64,000 bases of DNA from NCBI GenBank assembly GCA_002440745.1, contig DJVB01000036.1, forward strand, positions 1-64,000, given 5' to 3'. Positions 36,194 to 45,831 of the stretch are shown piece after piece. The notes beneath the pieces were generated by a model. It saw only the letters and a list, made by a program, of their open reading frames with translations, had not been told where the DNA came from and did no database searches. Position 1 is the first letter of the stretch. Every line of letters begins with the position of its first letter. The DNA is from Bacteroidales bacterium UBA6267. Its GTDB lineage: Bacteria; Bacteroidota; Bacteroidia; Bacteroidales; UBA1556. The translations under genes were made by a program, and so were the position numbers.

Positions 36194-39100
36194 ATGAAAT
36201 TATCTATTTTTACCTTAGCCCTACTAATCTCTACCTCAGTTTTTGCTCAAATCGACACCTTATTCTTCGGTTCGGAATCCGGCAGGAAAATCCAATCACC
36301 GCAACGACTAATCAACGACAATGGAATCAAAGGCCTTGAAATTAGTTATGCAATTGATTTTGCAAAAATACTCCCCCAAGCCGAAACCGACTCCAAAGGA
36401 AAAACGATGGCGTTCAAGCATCTGAATGTTGAAGGTTTTTCGTTTTTACAAGTCCCCGGCCAAGCGGCTCTTCCAACAAAAATTGACATGGTAATAGTTC
36501 CACAAGGCGCTAATTATCAATTAGAAATTGTTCACTCAACACGCCAATTGCATCAGGGTTTTCATCTCTTTCCGGCAAGAGAGCCAGCGCGCGATACCGA
36601 AGGCGCACCAGAGCCTGAATTTGCATACGATGAAACCTATTATAGCCAAGATGCTTTTTTACCGGCATCTCCTGTTCAAATAGTGGAAACCTATGAATTG
36701 CGCGGAATGACCATTTTATTGGTTCAATATACACCAGTTCAATATAATCCTGCTAAAAATCAAATCTATACAATCAGCGATATTAAATATCGAATTTCCT
36801 TTTCTAAGGCCAATCAATTCACGGATTATAGTCAGCATTCACAAACTTTTTTGAATAGTTTATCCGCATTTCCACTTAATGGACAAAGCTTAATTAAAGA
36901 ATCGCAACAACAAAAATCTGGAGCGAAATCAAACAACGCTTCATCCCCTAATTATCTGATTATCACACAAGAATCTTTGCTTCAAGCGGCAGACAGTTTA
37001 GCCACTTGGAAAACACAAATGGGCTATAATGTCGAAATAATCTCATCGCTTAGTTGGACCGCAACTAATGTGAAAGATGCTATTCAAACAAGGTATCAAA
37101 ACTATTTTCCTAAGCCCGATTATTTTGTTATTTTAGGTGATGTGCAACATGTACCGGCTGATTTATTCACCGCTCCTGATGGAAGTGGGACTTATGGTAC
37201 AGACCTCTACTATGCTTGCATGGGCGGGGGAAGCGACTACGTTCCAGAAATGGCGCATGGAAGAATTTCAGTTGCAAACGGCTCTCAAGCAATGTCCGTT
37301 GTACAAAAAATTATCAATTACGAGAGAAATCCTGTTAACGACACTTCCTTCTACCAAAATGGGCTTAATTGCGCTCAGTTTCAAGACGATGACGACAATG
37401 GATACGCCGATCGCCGATTTACACATACCAGCGAAGATGTACGAAATTATGTTATGAGTCAAGGCTATTCGGTTGAGCGCGTGTATTATACCGATAATAA
37501 TGTAATTCCTTATAAATACAATGCCTCATATTATTCTGCTGGACAAGATATTCCAACTGATTTATTGAAAACCAATGGTTATCCTTGGTCAGGTGGAGCT
37601 ACAGGCATTAAAAACGCAATCAATGCGGGTAAATTTTATCTCCTACATCGTGACCATGGTTTTGCGGGCGGCACAGGTTGGGCGCATCCCTACTATACTT
37701 CAACAGCAATTAGCCAGCTTACCAACGGAAACAAACTTCCGGTTGTATTTTCCATAAACTGCCATACAGGTGAATTTACGCTCAGCAGCTCATTTGCAGA
37801 AACTTTTCTGCGTCACACAAATGGTGGTGCAGTTGGAGTTTTCGCAGCAGCATATTATAGTTATAGCGGTTATAATGATGGATTAACCGGAGGACTTTTT
37901 GATGCTATATGGGCAAGCCCGGGATTAGTGCCTGCATTCGGCTCCGGTGGAATAGCCTCACCTATAGTGCAATCTCACCCCGACATTATCAATATGGGAT
38001 TCGTTTTGAATCATGGACTTTTGCGCATGACCCAAACCTGGGGAGGGAATTTGGAAGGACGAAAATATAGCTATCGTTTATTCCATTATTTTGGCGATCC
38101 GGCAATGATAATGTGGACAGCAAAGCCCGATAGCATTAGCGCAACCCACGCAAGCAGCATAAACTGTAACGATACCGCTTTTTCTATTTCCAATATAAAT
38201 GACAGTTTGGTAACTGCCACTTTAAGTTATAATGATGAATTATTAGGAACTACGGTTATTACCAATGGATCAGGTTATATACCACTACAATTCGTTTTTG
38301 GGCAAACGGTTAAACTCACTTTGACTTCCAGAAATATGATTCCTTATATCGCGAATATAACTGTGAATCCGGGCGGAGCTCTAAGCATAAGCAAATATGT
38401 TAAAAACAACAGATGCTATGGCGATTCCATTGGAACTATTTCTATAAATCCATCTTGCGGAAATCCTCCTTATCAGATTCAATGGGCGGACGGATCAACG
38501 GCTTTATCGAGAAATAATTTAGCCGGAGGAGACTATATCGTGACCATTACAGATACCGCCAATAATGTGTTGACCGACACCATAACTGTTTGGTCGCCTA
38601 CTCAACCATTGAGCTCCATGCCATCGGTTACGGACGCACTCTGCTATTTTGAAAGCAGTGGCGAGGTTACGTTGAACATGACCGGAGGTGCCGCGCCTTA
38701 TCAATATCAGTGGTCAACCGGACATTCCGGAGCAACAGCAGGAAATCTTGCTGCTGGAAGTATTACGGTAGTTGTTACGGATAGTGTTGGATGCACTTTC
38801 ACACAATCTTTTTCCATCGACCAGCCAGCACCTTTAGATGTGAACACCGTTTTTGCCGATGATACTTCAAACGCTTGTGTTGGTTCCGGTACTGCTATAG
38901 TTACAGGAGGCACTCCACCTTATTCCTATCTTTGGAACGATCCTTCGGCCCAAACCACTCCTACAGCTTCTGGACTCTGTCAGGGACTTTATAAAGTGAT
39001 TGTAAAAGACTCCAATCTTTGCATGCAATATCGCACAATAATTGTCGGAAACACTATTTCTATAAGCGAGTTAAACTCTGATAATGAAGTAATTATTTTC

Positions 39101-39337
39101 CCAAATCCTACTGATGAATGGGTTTATATCACAACAGACGATAACTTTAAAGATGGCTATCAAATTACCATTTTCAACACATCAGGACAAATCGTTTTTT
39201 CGGAACAAGTAAAAGCTAATAGCTTAGGACAATCATCTGTCCATGTTAATGCCCTTGCCTCCGGCAACTATGTTTTGCGCATTGAAAGCAATTCCGGTTT
39301 GATTCGAAACCTTAAATTAGTCATTTCTAAAAATTAA
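36194..39337 (+). CDS. C25-family (gingipain-like) cysteine protease, T9SS cargo
   Basis: This 1047-residue protein has a signal peptide (1-18), an N-terminal pro-region (to about 230) and a C25 peptidase domain (about 250-660). The catalytic pair is His488 in HRDHGFAGGTGW and Cys523 in SINCHTGEF, the same order and spacing style as gingipains. Three SprB-like repeats follow (about 740-950), each with a Cys and a GG-PY-QWS/T core. A C-terminal type A T9SS sorting domain (about 957-1047) starts near IFPNPTDEW and ends in LKLVISKN. It should be exported by T9SS as a zymogen and cleaved at the surface. Arg or Lys specificity cannot be judged. Confidence 0.94.
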   Translation: MKLSIFTLALLISTSVFAQIDTLFFGSESGRKIQSPQRLINDNGIKGLEISYAIDFAKILPQAETDSKGKTMAFKHLNVEGFSFLQVPGQAALPTKIDMVIVPQGANYQLEIVHSTRQLHQGFHLFPAREPARDTEGAPEPEFAYDETYYSQDAFLPASPVQIVETYELRGMTILLVQYTPVQYNPAKNQIYTISDIKYRISFSKANQFTDYSQHSQTFLNSLSAFPLNGQSLIKESQQQKSGAKSNNASSPNYLIITQESLLQAADSLATWKTQMGYNVEIISSLSWTATNVKDAIQTRYQNYFPKPDYFVILGDVQHVPADLFTAPDGSGTYGTDLYYACMGGGSDYVPEMAHGRISVANGSQAMSVVQKIINYERNPVNDTSFYQNGLNCAQFQDDDDNGYADRRFTHTSEDVRNYVMSQGYSVERVYYTDNNVIPYKYNASYYSAGQDIPTDLLKTNGYPWSGGATGIKNAINAGKFYLLHRDHGFAGGTGWAHPYYTSTAISQLTNGNKLPVVFSINCHTGEFTLSSSFAETFLRHTNGGAVGVFAAAYYSYSGYNDGLTGGLFDAIWASPGLVPAFGSGGIASPIVQSHPDIINMGFVLNHGLLRMTQTWGGNLEGRKYSYRLFHYFGDPAMIMWTAKPDSISATHASSINCNDTAFSISNINDSLVTATLSYNDELLGTTVITNGSGYIPLQFVFGQTVKLTLTSRNMIPYIANITVNPGGALSISKYVKNNRCYGDSIGTISINPSCGNPPYQIQWADGSTALSRNNLAGGDYIVTITDTANNVLTDTITVWSPTQPLSSMPSVTDALCYFESSGEVTLNMTGGAAPYQYQWSTGHSGATAGNLAAGSITVVVTDSVGCTFTQSFSIDQPAPLDVNTVFADDTSNACVGSGTAIVTGGTPPYSYLWNDPSAQTTPTASGLCQGLYKVIVKDSNLCMQYRTIIVGNTISISELNSDNEVIIFPNPTDEWVYITTDDNFKDGYQITIFNTSGQIVFSEQVKANSLGQSSVHVNALASGNYVLRIESNSGLIRNLKLVISKN

Positions 39338-39505
39338 GAGAAAATTTAAAATTTTATTTGACTTTTCAAGTTTTTCAGACCTAAATTGCGCCTTGTTTTT
39401 CGATAGCCTCACTCAATCAACTTCAGAGAATTATAATCTTTAAAGTGCGATGGAAGTTAATCCCTCGATGGTTAGGTTAGTCAGAGAAATGTGAGAAAGC
39501 AAATT

Positions 39506-42358
39506 ATGGTCGAAAATTATAAAGAGAACATCAGCATAACCAATCTTCCTTTGGATTTACAAATCCGTTTAGAAGCCATAGACAATTTGGATGTGGCCAT
39601 GGTTTTGGCGGAAGAATCCGGCAATATTCTATGGGTAAACACCGCTTGGACAAGGCTTTCTGGATATTCATTAGAAGAGGCTCAAGGCAAAAAACCTGAA
39701 GATTTAGTAAAGTCAGGACTTATGCACCAGGAGTTTTATGATTTGCTTTGGCAGCGTCTTAATAGCAATCTTGTTTGGAATGGTCGGCTAATCAACAAAA
39801 GGAAAAACGGGCAGTTTTATCATGAGGAAATGACCATAACACCATTCTTTTCCACATTCAACCAAAAAAAATATTTTATAGCTATCAAGCAGGACATATC
39901 GCTCCAAGAAAACATGAGCGGAAAGGTCCAAAAAACCAAAGAAAAAATATTTTTTGACATTGGTGCCGACATAATGGTATCGCTTGATTATCAGGGAATA
40001 ATTAAAGATATTAGTGAAAAAGGAGCCGAACTCTTAGAATATAAAAAAGAGGATCTTATCGGAAAAAACTGGTTTGAGACAACAGCCTTATCTAACGAAA
40101 GAGAAGAGCTAAAGCAGATTTATAGCGATATTATGGCCGGAAAACTTAAACTGCATCAAAAGCATCAATCGAGTTTGATAACCAAAACCGGCAATATTCG
40201 TCAGTTGAAATGGCATAACGAAATTTATACAAATGCTGAGGGAAAAATTACCGGCATATTAAGCAGCGCTATCGACATAACCGATTTATTGGAGAAGAGT
40301 ATTCAAATGGCGCGACAAAATAGTTTGTTAAGTATCGAAACCGAAATTGCCAAGCTCCTTCAAGACATCGAAGACAAGAAAGATATTCTCGATTTATTAG
40401 TGCACCAAATTTACCAAAATCCTTATATTTCAGGGGCTTGGATTGGCATTCATAAAGCCGAAACTAGTTTTCTGCACTACGACCAAAGAGGATTTGATCC
40501 CAAAAAGTTTGCTCAGACGATAAAGAAGACTTTCACACCATCAAATAAATCCTATCTCGACCATCATTTCGACGCCTCTCAAATCATGTTTTATGGCAAA
40601 TATGCCGCCGAGTCGAACCCCGATTGTCCCTTTTTTGATTTGGAAATGAATGGCACTGTGGCTTCATGGAAATTCAACTTGAAGACAAATCAGCAGGTAT
40701 ATATATTCATTTTATTTTCAAGGGAGGTACAACTTACGGAATCGGAAAAGAAAATAGTTGAAGGAATATTCAGTTTTATCAAGGTGCTTTTAGAGAAAAA
40801 AGATGCAGATGAAAAGCGCAAACAAACGGAGTTTAAGCTCAAAAAGAGCGAGGGTAAAAACCGCATTATTTTCGAAAACAACCTGACCGCTAATTACGTA
40901 ACAACTCCCGAAGGAGCGATAGTCGATTGCAATAATGCTTTCTTAGAATTGCTTGAACTTCAAAATCTTAATGAAGCCCTACAAAGTGATCCACGGCGTT
41001 TTTATCCACCAAATTTTAGTCGAAACGACTTTATAAATCGATTGATAAAAGACCGCAGAATCGAAAATTTGGAACGCGAATACTATACAAAATCAGGTCG
41101 AAAATTTACCGTATTGGAAAATACAATCGGTCTTTTTGATGAGGATGGAACCCTCAAAGAAATTCATGGATTTTTGGTGGACATCTCCGAATTGAAATCG
41201 AAAGAGCAACGACTCAAAGCTGCTTTGGAAAAAGCTGAGGAATCGGACAGGCTCAAGTCGGCTTTTCTGTCGAATATAAGTCACGAAATTCGAACACCCA
41301 TGAACCATATTATGGGCTTTGCTCATGTGCTTCGCGAAACCGACTTGGATAAAGAAACTTCCAACCAAATTTTAAAAACCATTGAGCAAAGTGGCGATAA
41401 ATTAGTGAAAATGATAGGTGAGATCATTGATTTGTCGAAACTTGATGCCGGGCAACTCAAACTGCATTATGAAGTTTTTAGTCTTAATGAGTTAATTCAC
41501 TGCATAATAAATGAAGCACAAGTTAAATTGGTGGACGAAAAAGCCAATATAAAAATTGTTTCAACCACCGATTTGACCCGAAACCTTGAAATCTATGCCG
41601 ATAAAAACCGGCTGAATCAAGTAGTAGAGAATTTGGTTTCTAACGCTATAAAGTTTTCTGTGCGGGGAACCATTAAAATATCCTATCAAATTAAAGATAA
41701 ACAATTAGAAATCAATGTTTCGGATGAAGGTTGTGGAATTAGACTTTCGGAGCAAAGAAACATATTTAAACGATTTACTAAAGTGCATGATTCTGGTTTT
41801 GCAAATGCAGGCGGAACAGGGTTAGGGCTTTCATTAGTGGATGAGCTTGTGAAGTTGATGAATGGAAAAATCAAGCTAAAATCTTCCTTTGGAAGCGGAA
41901 GCCGTTTCACAGTTTTATTGCCTGACATTAAAACGAAAGATGAAATGTTATTTGAACTTAAAAACCTTAAATTATCAGGACGTATGAATAATTTGAAAAT
42001 ACTGATTGCAGAGGATGATGAGAGTAATTTTCAGCTATTGCGCATTTTACTCAAACCCTTTCAAGCGGAAATATTCAGAGCTTGGAATGGCATCGAAGCT
42101 ATTGAAATTGTAAGAGAAAAACCTGACCTCAGCCTCATTTTGATGGATTTGAAAATGCCGGATATGGATGGTTTTATTGCGTCTCGCGAGATAAAACTGA
42201 TTCGTCCGGAGCTGCCCATCATTGCACAAACAGCTTATGCATTAGTGGGAGACAAAGAAAAAGCGTTGGATTCAGGTTGCGATTTTTACATTTCTAAGCC
42301 TATCGACCATAGAAAGTTGAAAGATGTAATTGAAAAAGCTCTTTTAAAAAAGTCTTAA
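39506..42358 (+). CDS. PAS-GAF hybrid sensor histidine kinase with receiver domain
   Basis: This 950-residue kinase (counting from the ATG at 39506; an in-frame GTG at 39491 adds five residues) has PAS domains at about 15-135 and 145-265. A GAF-like region (about 275-420) and a third PAS (about 440-565) follow. The HisKA domain has His593 in NISHEIRTPMN; the HATPase domain has N box VSNAIKF and G boxes DEGCGI and GTGLGLSL; the C-terminal receiver has Asp881 and KPI. No membrane segment is seen, so it is probably cytoplasmic. Downstream is a DUF4468 gene with its own -7 box, and no separate regulator is adjacent. The ligand is unknown. Confidence 0.92.
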   Translation: MVENYKENISITNLPLDLQIRLEAIDNLDVAMVLAEESGNILWVNTAWTRLSGYSLEEAQGKKPEDLVKSGLMHQEFYDLLWQRLNSNLVWNGRLINKRKNGQFYHEEMTITPFFSTFNQKKYFIAIKQDISLQENMSGKVQKTKEKIFFDIGADIMVSLDYQGIIKDISEKGAELLEYKKEDLIGKNWFETTALSNEREELKQIYSDIMAGKLKLHQKHQSSLITKTGNIRQLKWHNEIYTNAEGKITGILSSAIDITDLLEKSIQMARQNSLLSIETEIAKLLQDIEDKKDILDLLVHQIYQNPYISGAWIGIHKAETSFLHYDQRGFDPKKFAQTIKKTFTPSNKSYLDHHFDASQIMFYGKYAAESNPDCPFFDLEMNGTVASWKFNLKTNQQVYIFILFSREVQLTESEKKIVEGIFSFIKVLLEKKDADEKRKQTEFKLKKSEGKNRIIFENNLTANYVTTPEGAIVDCNNAFLELLELQNLNEALQSDPRRFYPPNFSRNDFINRLIKDRRIENLEREYYTKSGRKFTVLENTIGLFDEDGTLKEIHGFLVDISELKSKEQRLKAALEKAEESDRLKSAFLSNISHEIRTPMNHIMGFAHVLRETDLDKETSNQILKTIEQSGDKLVKMIGEIIDLSKLDAGQLKLHYEVFSLNELIHCIINEAQVKLVDEKANIKIVSTTDLTRNLEIYADKNRLNQVVENLVSNAIKFSVRGTIKISYQIKDKQLEINVSDEGCGIRLSEQRNIFKRFTKVHDSGFANAGGTGLGLSLVDELVKLMNGKIKLKSSFGSGSRFTVLLPDIKTKDEMLFELKNLKLSGRMNNLKILIAEDDESNFQLLRILLKPFQAEIFRAWNGIEAIEIVREKPDLSLILMDLKMPDMDGFIASREIKLIRPELPIIAQTAYALVGDKEKALDSGCDFYISKPIDHRKLKDVIEKALLKKS

Positions 42359-42435
42359 TACTCTAATATTTAACTTTCTAATACCATGTATTTCTAACTG
42401 TGTTCAAAATTTACTTCACAGTTGCCCGAAATTAT

Positions 42436-42443
42436 TATTTTTG
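42436..42443 (+). promoter_or_regulatory. -7 box for the DUF4468 gene
   Basis: TATTTTTG matches TAnnTTTG, about 65 bases before the ATG. The -33 region is not convincing. Confidence 0.35.
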
Positions 42444-42509
42444 TAACCGATTTGAGTAATCTTTTCAAGAATTACATACTTTCTTTTTTCTCCATTTTTA
42501 TTATACATT

Positions 42510-43058
42510 ATGAACAGAACATTTTTTTTCTTAATAATAACACTCATTATCAGCGCATTTGCTTTTCCACCACAAAACAAAAACACCTATAATATGCCCA
42601 TCGACTCCGAGACAGGAAAGATTACATATATCGAAGTTGTAGCAGAAAAAGGCAGTGCCGATGAACTATATGAAAGAGCTTATGAATGGGCAAAAAAATA
42701 TTTTGTAAACATTTCGAGCACCATAAAAACTCGCAATAAAGAAGCGGGTTTGCTCGAAGGAAATACCCGTTTTAAAGTTTACAGCACGGATAAAAAAGGC
42801 AAACAAATCGATGCCGGAGTGATTAGTTTCGATTTTAAAATCGAATTTAAACAAGATAAATATCGTGTCGTTGAAACCAATTTCCGCCAAGCCGATAATA
42901 GTGGCAATGCGGTTGAAGATTGGTTTGATGATACCAATGAGAAAGCAATTCCCATTCATCAGGAAATCTTTAAACAAATCGATCTTGAAGCACGAAAAAT
43001 GATAGATAGTTTAAAAGAAGGAATGAAGCCGGTGGTTAAAACCTCTGATGAGTGGTAA
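42510..43058 (+). CDS. DUF4468 domain protein (TBP-like fold)
   Basis: This 182-residue exported protein has a signal peptide (about 1-18) and one DUF4468 domain, a TBP-like fold found mainly in Bacteroidota secreted proteins and without known function. The domain starts around MPIDSETGKITYIEVV and includes the typical AYEWAKKYF helix and a strand pair VISFDFKIEFKQDKYRV. The C-terminus is helical and charged. It lies 25 bp upstream of the transporter gene on the same strand and may share its transcript. Confidence 0.82.
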   Translation: MNRTFFFLIITLIISAFAFPPQNKNTYNMPIDSETGKITYIEVVAEKGSADELYERAYEWAKKYFVNISSTIKTRNKEAGLLEGNTRFKVYSTDKKGKQIDAGVISFDFKIEFKQDKYRVVETNFRQADNSGNAVEDWFDDTNEKAIPIHQEIFKQIDLEARKMIDSLKEGMKPVVKTSDEW

Positions 43059-43083
43059 GTTTTTATAAATAAACCACAATTCT

Positions 43084-44040
43084 ATGTACGAAACCTTTCA
43101 GGAACTTGACAATCTCCGTCTGCATTTCGATCAGGGAGGACTATTTGCATTAAACATTTCGCTGGGAATAATCATGTTTGGCGTGGCTTTAGGCATTAGG
43201 TTGCGTAATTTTAAAACATTGTTTCTAAGGCCTAAACCCCTTATAATAGGATTCATTTCGCAATTTTTCGCTTTACCACTTTTCACATTTCTTCTTGCAC
43301 TTGCTTTCCACAATTATATCACAGTTGGTGTAGCTCTCGGGATGATTTTAGTTGCTGCATGTCCGGGTGGAAATATCTCCAATTTCATTAGTTCATTAGC
43401 TAAAGGCAATGTGGAGCTTTCCATCAGCCTCACTGCTATTGCTACGATGATGGCTGTTATTATGACACCTTTCAATTTTGCATTGTGGGGCGATTTGTAT
43501 ATCAGCTATTTACAATCAACCGACTCGGCCAACCTGCTTCAACCTCTCAAGATTGATGCTTTCGAGATGTTCAAATCCGTTTTCATTTTATTGGGCATTC
43601 CGGTGATTCTCGGGATGATTTTCGCATGGAAATTACCCAATATCACTGCAAAAATTATCAAACCAATCCGAACTATTTCCATTTTGGTTTTTATGGCTAT
43701 TGTGGTATTAGCATTTGTAAAAAACTACGACTACTTCGTCAAGTTTATCTTTTACATAATGATTATCGTATTGATTCATAATGCTTTAGCTTTAATAACA
43801 GGATTTTCTTTGGCTTCCATTTTTAAGATAGATAGATCAAACAGACGTACTATCACCATCGAAACCGGCATTCAAAATTCAGGCTTAGCATTGGTTTTAT
43901 TGTTCAACGATAAAATCTTCCCTGCCGACTTACCCATTGGGGGAATGCTCTTTATTGCCGGATGGTGGGGCATTTGGCACATGATTTCGGGCATAGGTTT
44001 GGCCGGACTCTGGTCGAAAATTCCTCTGAAAAAGTTTTAA
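43084..44040 (+). CDS. Bile acid:sodium symporter family transporter
   Basis: This 318-residue protein has nine to ten hydrophobic segments and matches the BASS (SBF) family, which couples Na+ to uptake of organic anions. Family landmarks are MFGVALGIRL near 34-43, the AACPGGNISNFISSLAKGNVELS crossover segment near 96-118, and TIETGIQNSGLALVLL near 258-273, the second crossover helix. The substrate is not predictable; bacterial members carry bile acids, pantoate or keto-acids. It lies between the DUF4468 gene (25 bp) and mqnB (11 bp), so these three may be one transcript. Confidence 0.9.
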   Translation: MYETFQELDNLRLHFDQGGLFALNISLGIIMFGVALGIRLRNFKTLFLRPKPLIIGFISQFFALPLFTFLLALAFHNYITVGVALGMILVAACPGGNISNFISSLAKGNVELSISLTAIATMMAVIMTPFNFALWGDLYISYLQSTDSANLLQPLKIDAFEMFKSVFILLGIPVILGMIFAWKLPNITAKIIKPIRTISILVFMAIVVLAFVKNYDYFVKFIFYIMIIVLIHNALALITGFSLASIFKIDRSNRRTITIETGIQNSGLALVLLFNDKIFPADLPIGGMLFIAGWWGIWHMISGIGLAGLWSKIPLKKF

Positions 44041-44051
44041 ACCATTTATAG

Positions 44052-44735
44052 ATGAGTCAACCGCAACCCATATTGCTCGTCTATGCTTCAATGCCTGAAA
44101 CTTTAGGCCTTCTTGACCTTTCCAAACATCAGCCAATCGACACAGATTTGTTTAAGATAAACGACGGCATTCACGTGCTAATTTCCGGAATAGGAATTCC
44201 TGAAACAACCTTTAAACTGACGCAAATTCTATCAAAGCACAATTACCAATTTATTTACAATATAGGCTTGGCAGGTTCGTTCGATTCGAGTCTTGAATTA
44301 GGTCAAATTGTTGTTGTTCAGAACGATACCTTTGGAGACTTGGGTTTAGCTACAACGAACAGGTTTTACACCCTATCAGATTTGAAATTACAAAAGGAAG
44401 AGGAAAGCAAGCCGCTGCAAGAAGCTTTCGGCATGTTTGCCCCTAATTTTGAACTATTGAAAAGTTTCCCGAAAGTTAGTGCCGTTACTGTTAATTCACT
44501 TCTTACGAATGAAAATCAAATTCTTCTCCGAAAGGAAAGATTTGGCGCTCAAATTGAAACTATGGAAGGTGCGGCTGTGTTTTACGTTTGTAAAAAAATG
44601 AATTTACCCGTAAGCCAAATTCGTATCATTTCTAATCAGGTTGGCGAACGTGACAAAACAAAATGGCTTCTAAAACCTGCAATCCTTAAGCTTAATTCCT
44701 TTGTAAACCAGTTTCTTCAAATTAATCAAGAATAG
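44052..44735 (+). CDS. mqnB: Futalosine hydrolase
   Basis: MqnB removes hypoxanthine from futalosine in the alternative (futalosine) menaquinone pathway. The 227 residues belong to the nucleoside phosphorylase-like family, with SGIGIPETTFKL near 46-57, NIGLAGSFD near 73-81, VQNDTFGDLG and the METMEGAAVFYVCKKMNLPVSQIRIISN-type segment in which Glu and Met contact the nucleoside. MTA/SAH nucleosidase is the main alternative, but the shape of the FGDLG and ETMEGAA region favours MqnB. No other mqn genes are in the window. Confidence 0.85.
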   Translation: MSQPQPILLVYASMPETLGLLDLSKHQPIDTDLFKINDGIHVLISGIGIPETTFKLTQILSKHNYQFIYNIGLAGSFDSSLELGQIVVVQNDTFGDLGLATTNRFYTLSDLKLQKEEESKPLQEAFGMFAPNFELLKSFPKVSAVTVNSLLTNENQILLRKERFGAQIETMEGAAVFYVCKKMNLPVSQIRIISNQVGERDKTKWLLKPAILKLNSFVNQFLQINQE

Positions 44736-44860
44736 TTTTTCATGGAAGATATGCCTCAACACTTTTAACGTAAACAATTGATTTAATAATATTTACATGA
44801 ATCCTCAATACGTAATTAATACTGCATTTTGTAATTAAAGTCATTACTTCAAGATTTTTA

Positions 44861-44891
44861 TTTGGAATTAAATACTATTTAAGTACTTTTG
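44861..44891 (+). promoter_or_regulatory. Promoter of the MscS-type channel gene
   Basis: TTTG (44861-44864), a 19-base spacer and TACTTTTG (44884-44891), an ideal Bacteroidota promoter. The -7 box is embedded in the inverted repeat AAGTAC-tttt-GTACTT (44881-44896), which may be an operator. Transcription would start near 44897, giving a leader of about 88 bases. Confidence 0.6.
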
Positions 44892-44984
44892 TACTTCAAT
44901 TATTTCAATCCTAATTTTAATTGCTTAAGTTTCAAACAATCCTAATAATTCATTTCATTTTTAATCACATTAAATTTAATTTTT

Positions 44985-45794
44985 ATGCAAGAGTACATTG
45001 ATTTAATTTTAAAGATGCTGGTCGAATATGGCCCCAAACTTATAGGCGCAGTTGTAGTGCTTATAATAGGTTTGTGGATAATCAAAATGGTTAACAAATC
45101 TATCCGAAAAGTAATGCTGAAGAGCAAATTGGATGATTCCTTAGTTCCATTTTTATCCGGCATCATTGATGGCTTGATGAAAGCCTTGTTAATAATTTCT
45201 GTTATGAGCATGGTAGGTATTGCCATGACCTCATTTGTTGCGATTCTTGGAGCGGCCGGTTTGGCGGTAGGTATGGCTTTAAGTGGCACATTGCAAAATT
45301 TTGCGGGTGGAGTTATGATTCTGATTTTCAAGCCTTACAAAGCCGGTGATTTCATCGAAGCTCAAGGTTATACCGGAACGGTTAAAGAAATTCAGATTTT
45401 CAACACCATTTTAGTAACAGTTGACAATCGGAAAATCATCATTCCTAACGGAGGATTAAGTGGTTCGTCGATGATTAACTATTCGGCAATGGAAACTCGC
45501 AGAGTCGATTTGTCTTTCGGAGTTAGTTATAGCGATGATATTGAGAAGTCTCGTCAGGTGATTTTAGACGAAATCAACAAATTGCCTTATGTATTGAAAG
45601 ACCCTGCACCATTTGTTCGGGTTTCGGCGCTTGCCGACAGTTCAGTCAATTTTGCAACTCGCGTTTGGGTTAATGCTCCCGACTATTGGACTTGCTACCA
45701 CGACCTGCTTGAAAACGTGAAAAAAGCTATGGATGCAAACGGAATCAGTATTCCTTTTCCACAAACAGACGTTCATGTTTACAATATGAAGTAA
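44985..45794 (+). CDS. Small-conductance mechanosensitive channel, MscS family
   Basis: This 269-residue protein is a compact MscS channel that releases solutes on hypo-osmotic shock. Three transmembrane helices lie within residues 1-105; the pore-lining helix TM3 carries the Gly/Ala-rich AAGLAVGMALSGTLQNFAGGVMIL. The cytoplasmic beta domain (GDFIEAQGYTGTVKEIQIFNTIL..DNRKIIIPNG) and the C-terminal alpha/beta domain follow. Length equals that of E. coli MscS. It has its own strong promoter; the DUF3078 gene follows 37 bp later and may be co-transcribed. Confidence 0.94.
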   Translation: MQEYIDLILKMLVEYGPKLIGAVVVLIIGLWIIKMVNKSIRKVMLKSKLDDSLVPFLSGIIDGLMKALLIISVMSMVGIAMTSFVAILGAAGLAVGMALSGTLQNFAGGVMILIFKPYKAGDFIEAQGYTGTVKEIQIFNTILVTVDNRKIIIPNGGLSGSSMINYSAMETRRVDLSFGVSYSDDIEKSRQVILDEINKLPYVLKDPAPFVRVSALADSSVNFATRVWVNAPDYWTCYHDLLENVKKAMDANGISIPFPQTDVHVYNMK

Positions 45795-45831
45795 TGTAAA
45801 TCAATTTTTGTTTATTCTAAATATTCACGCT

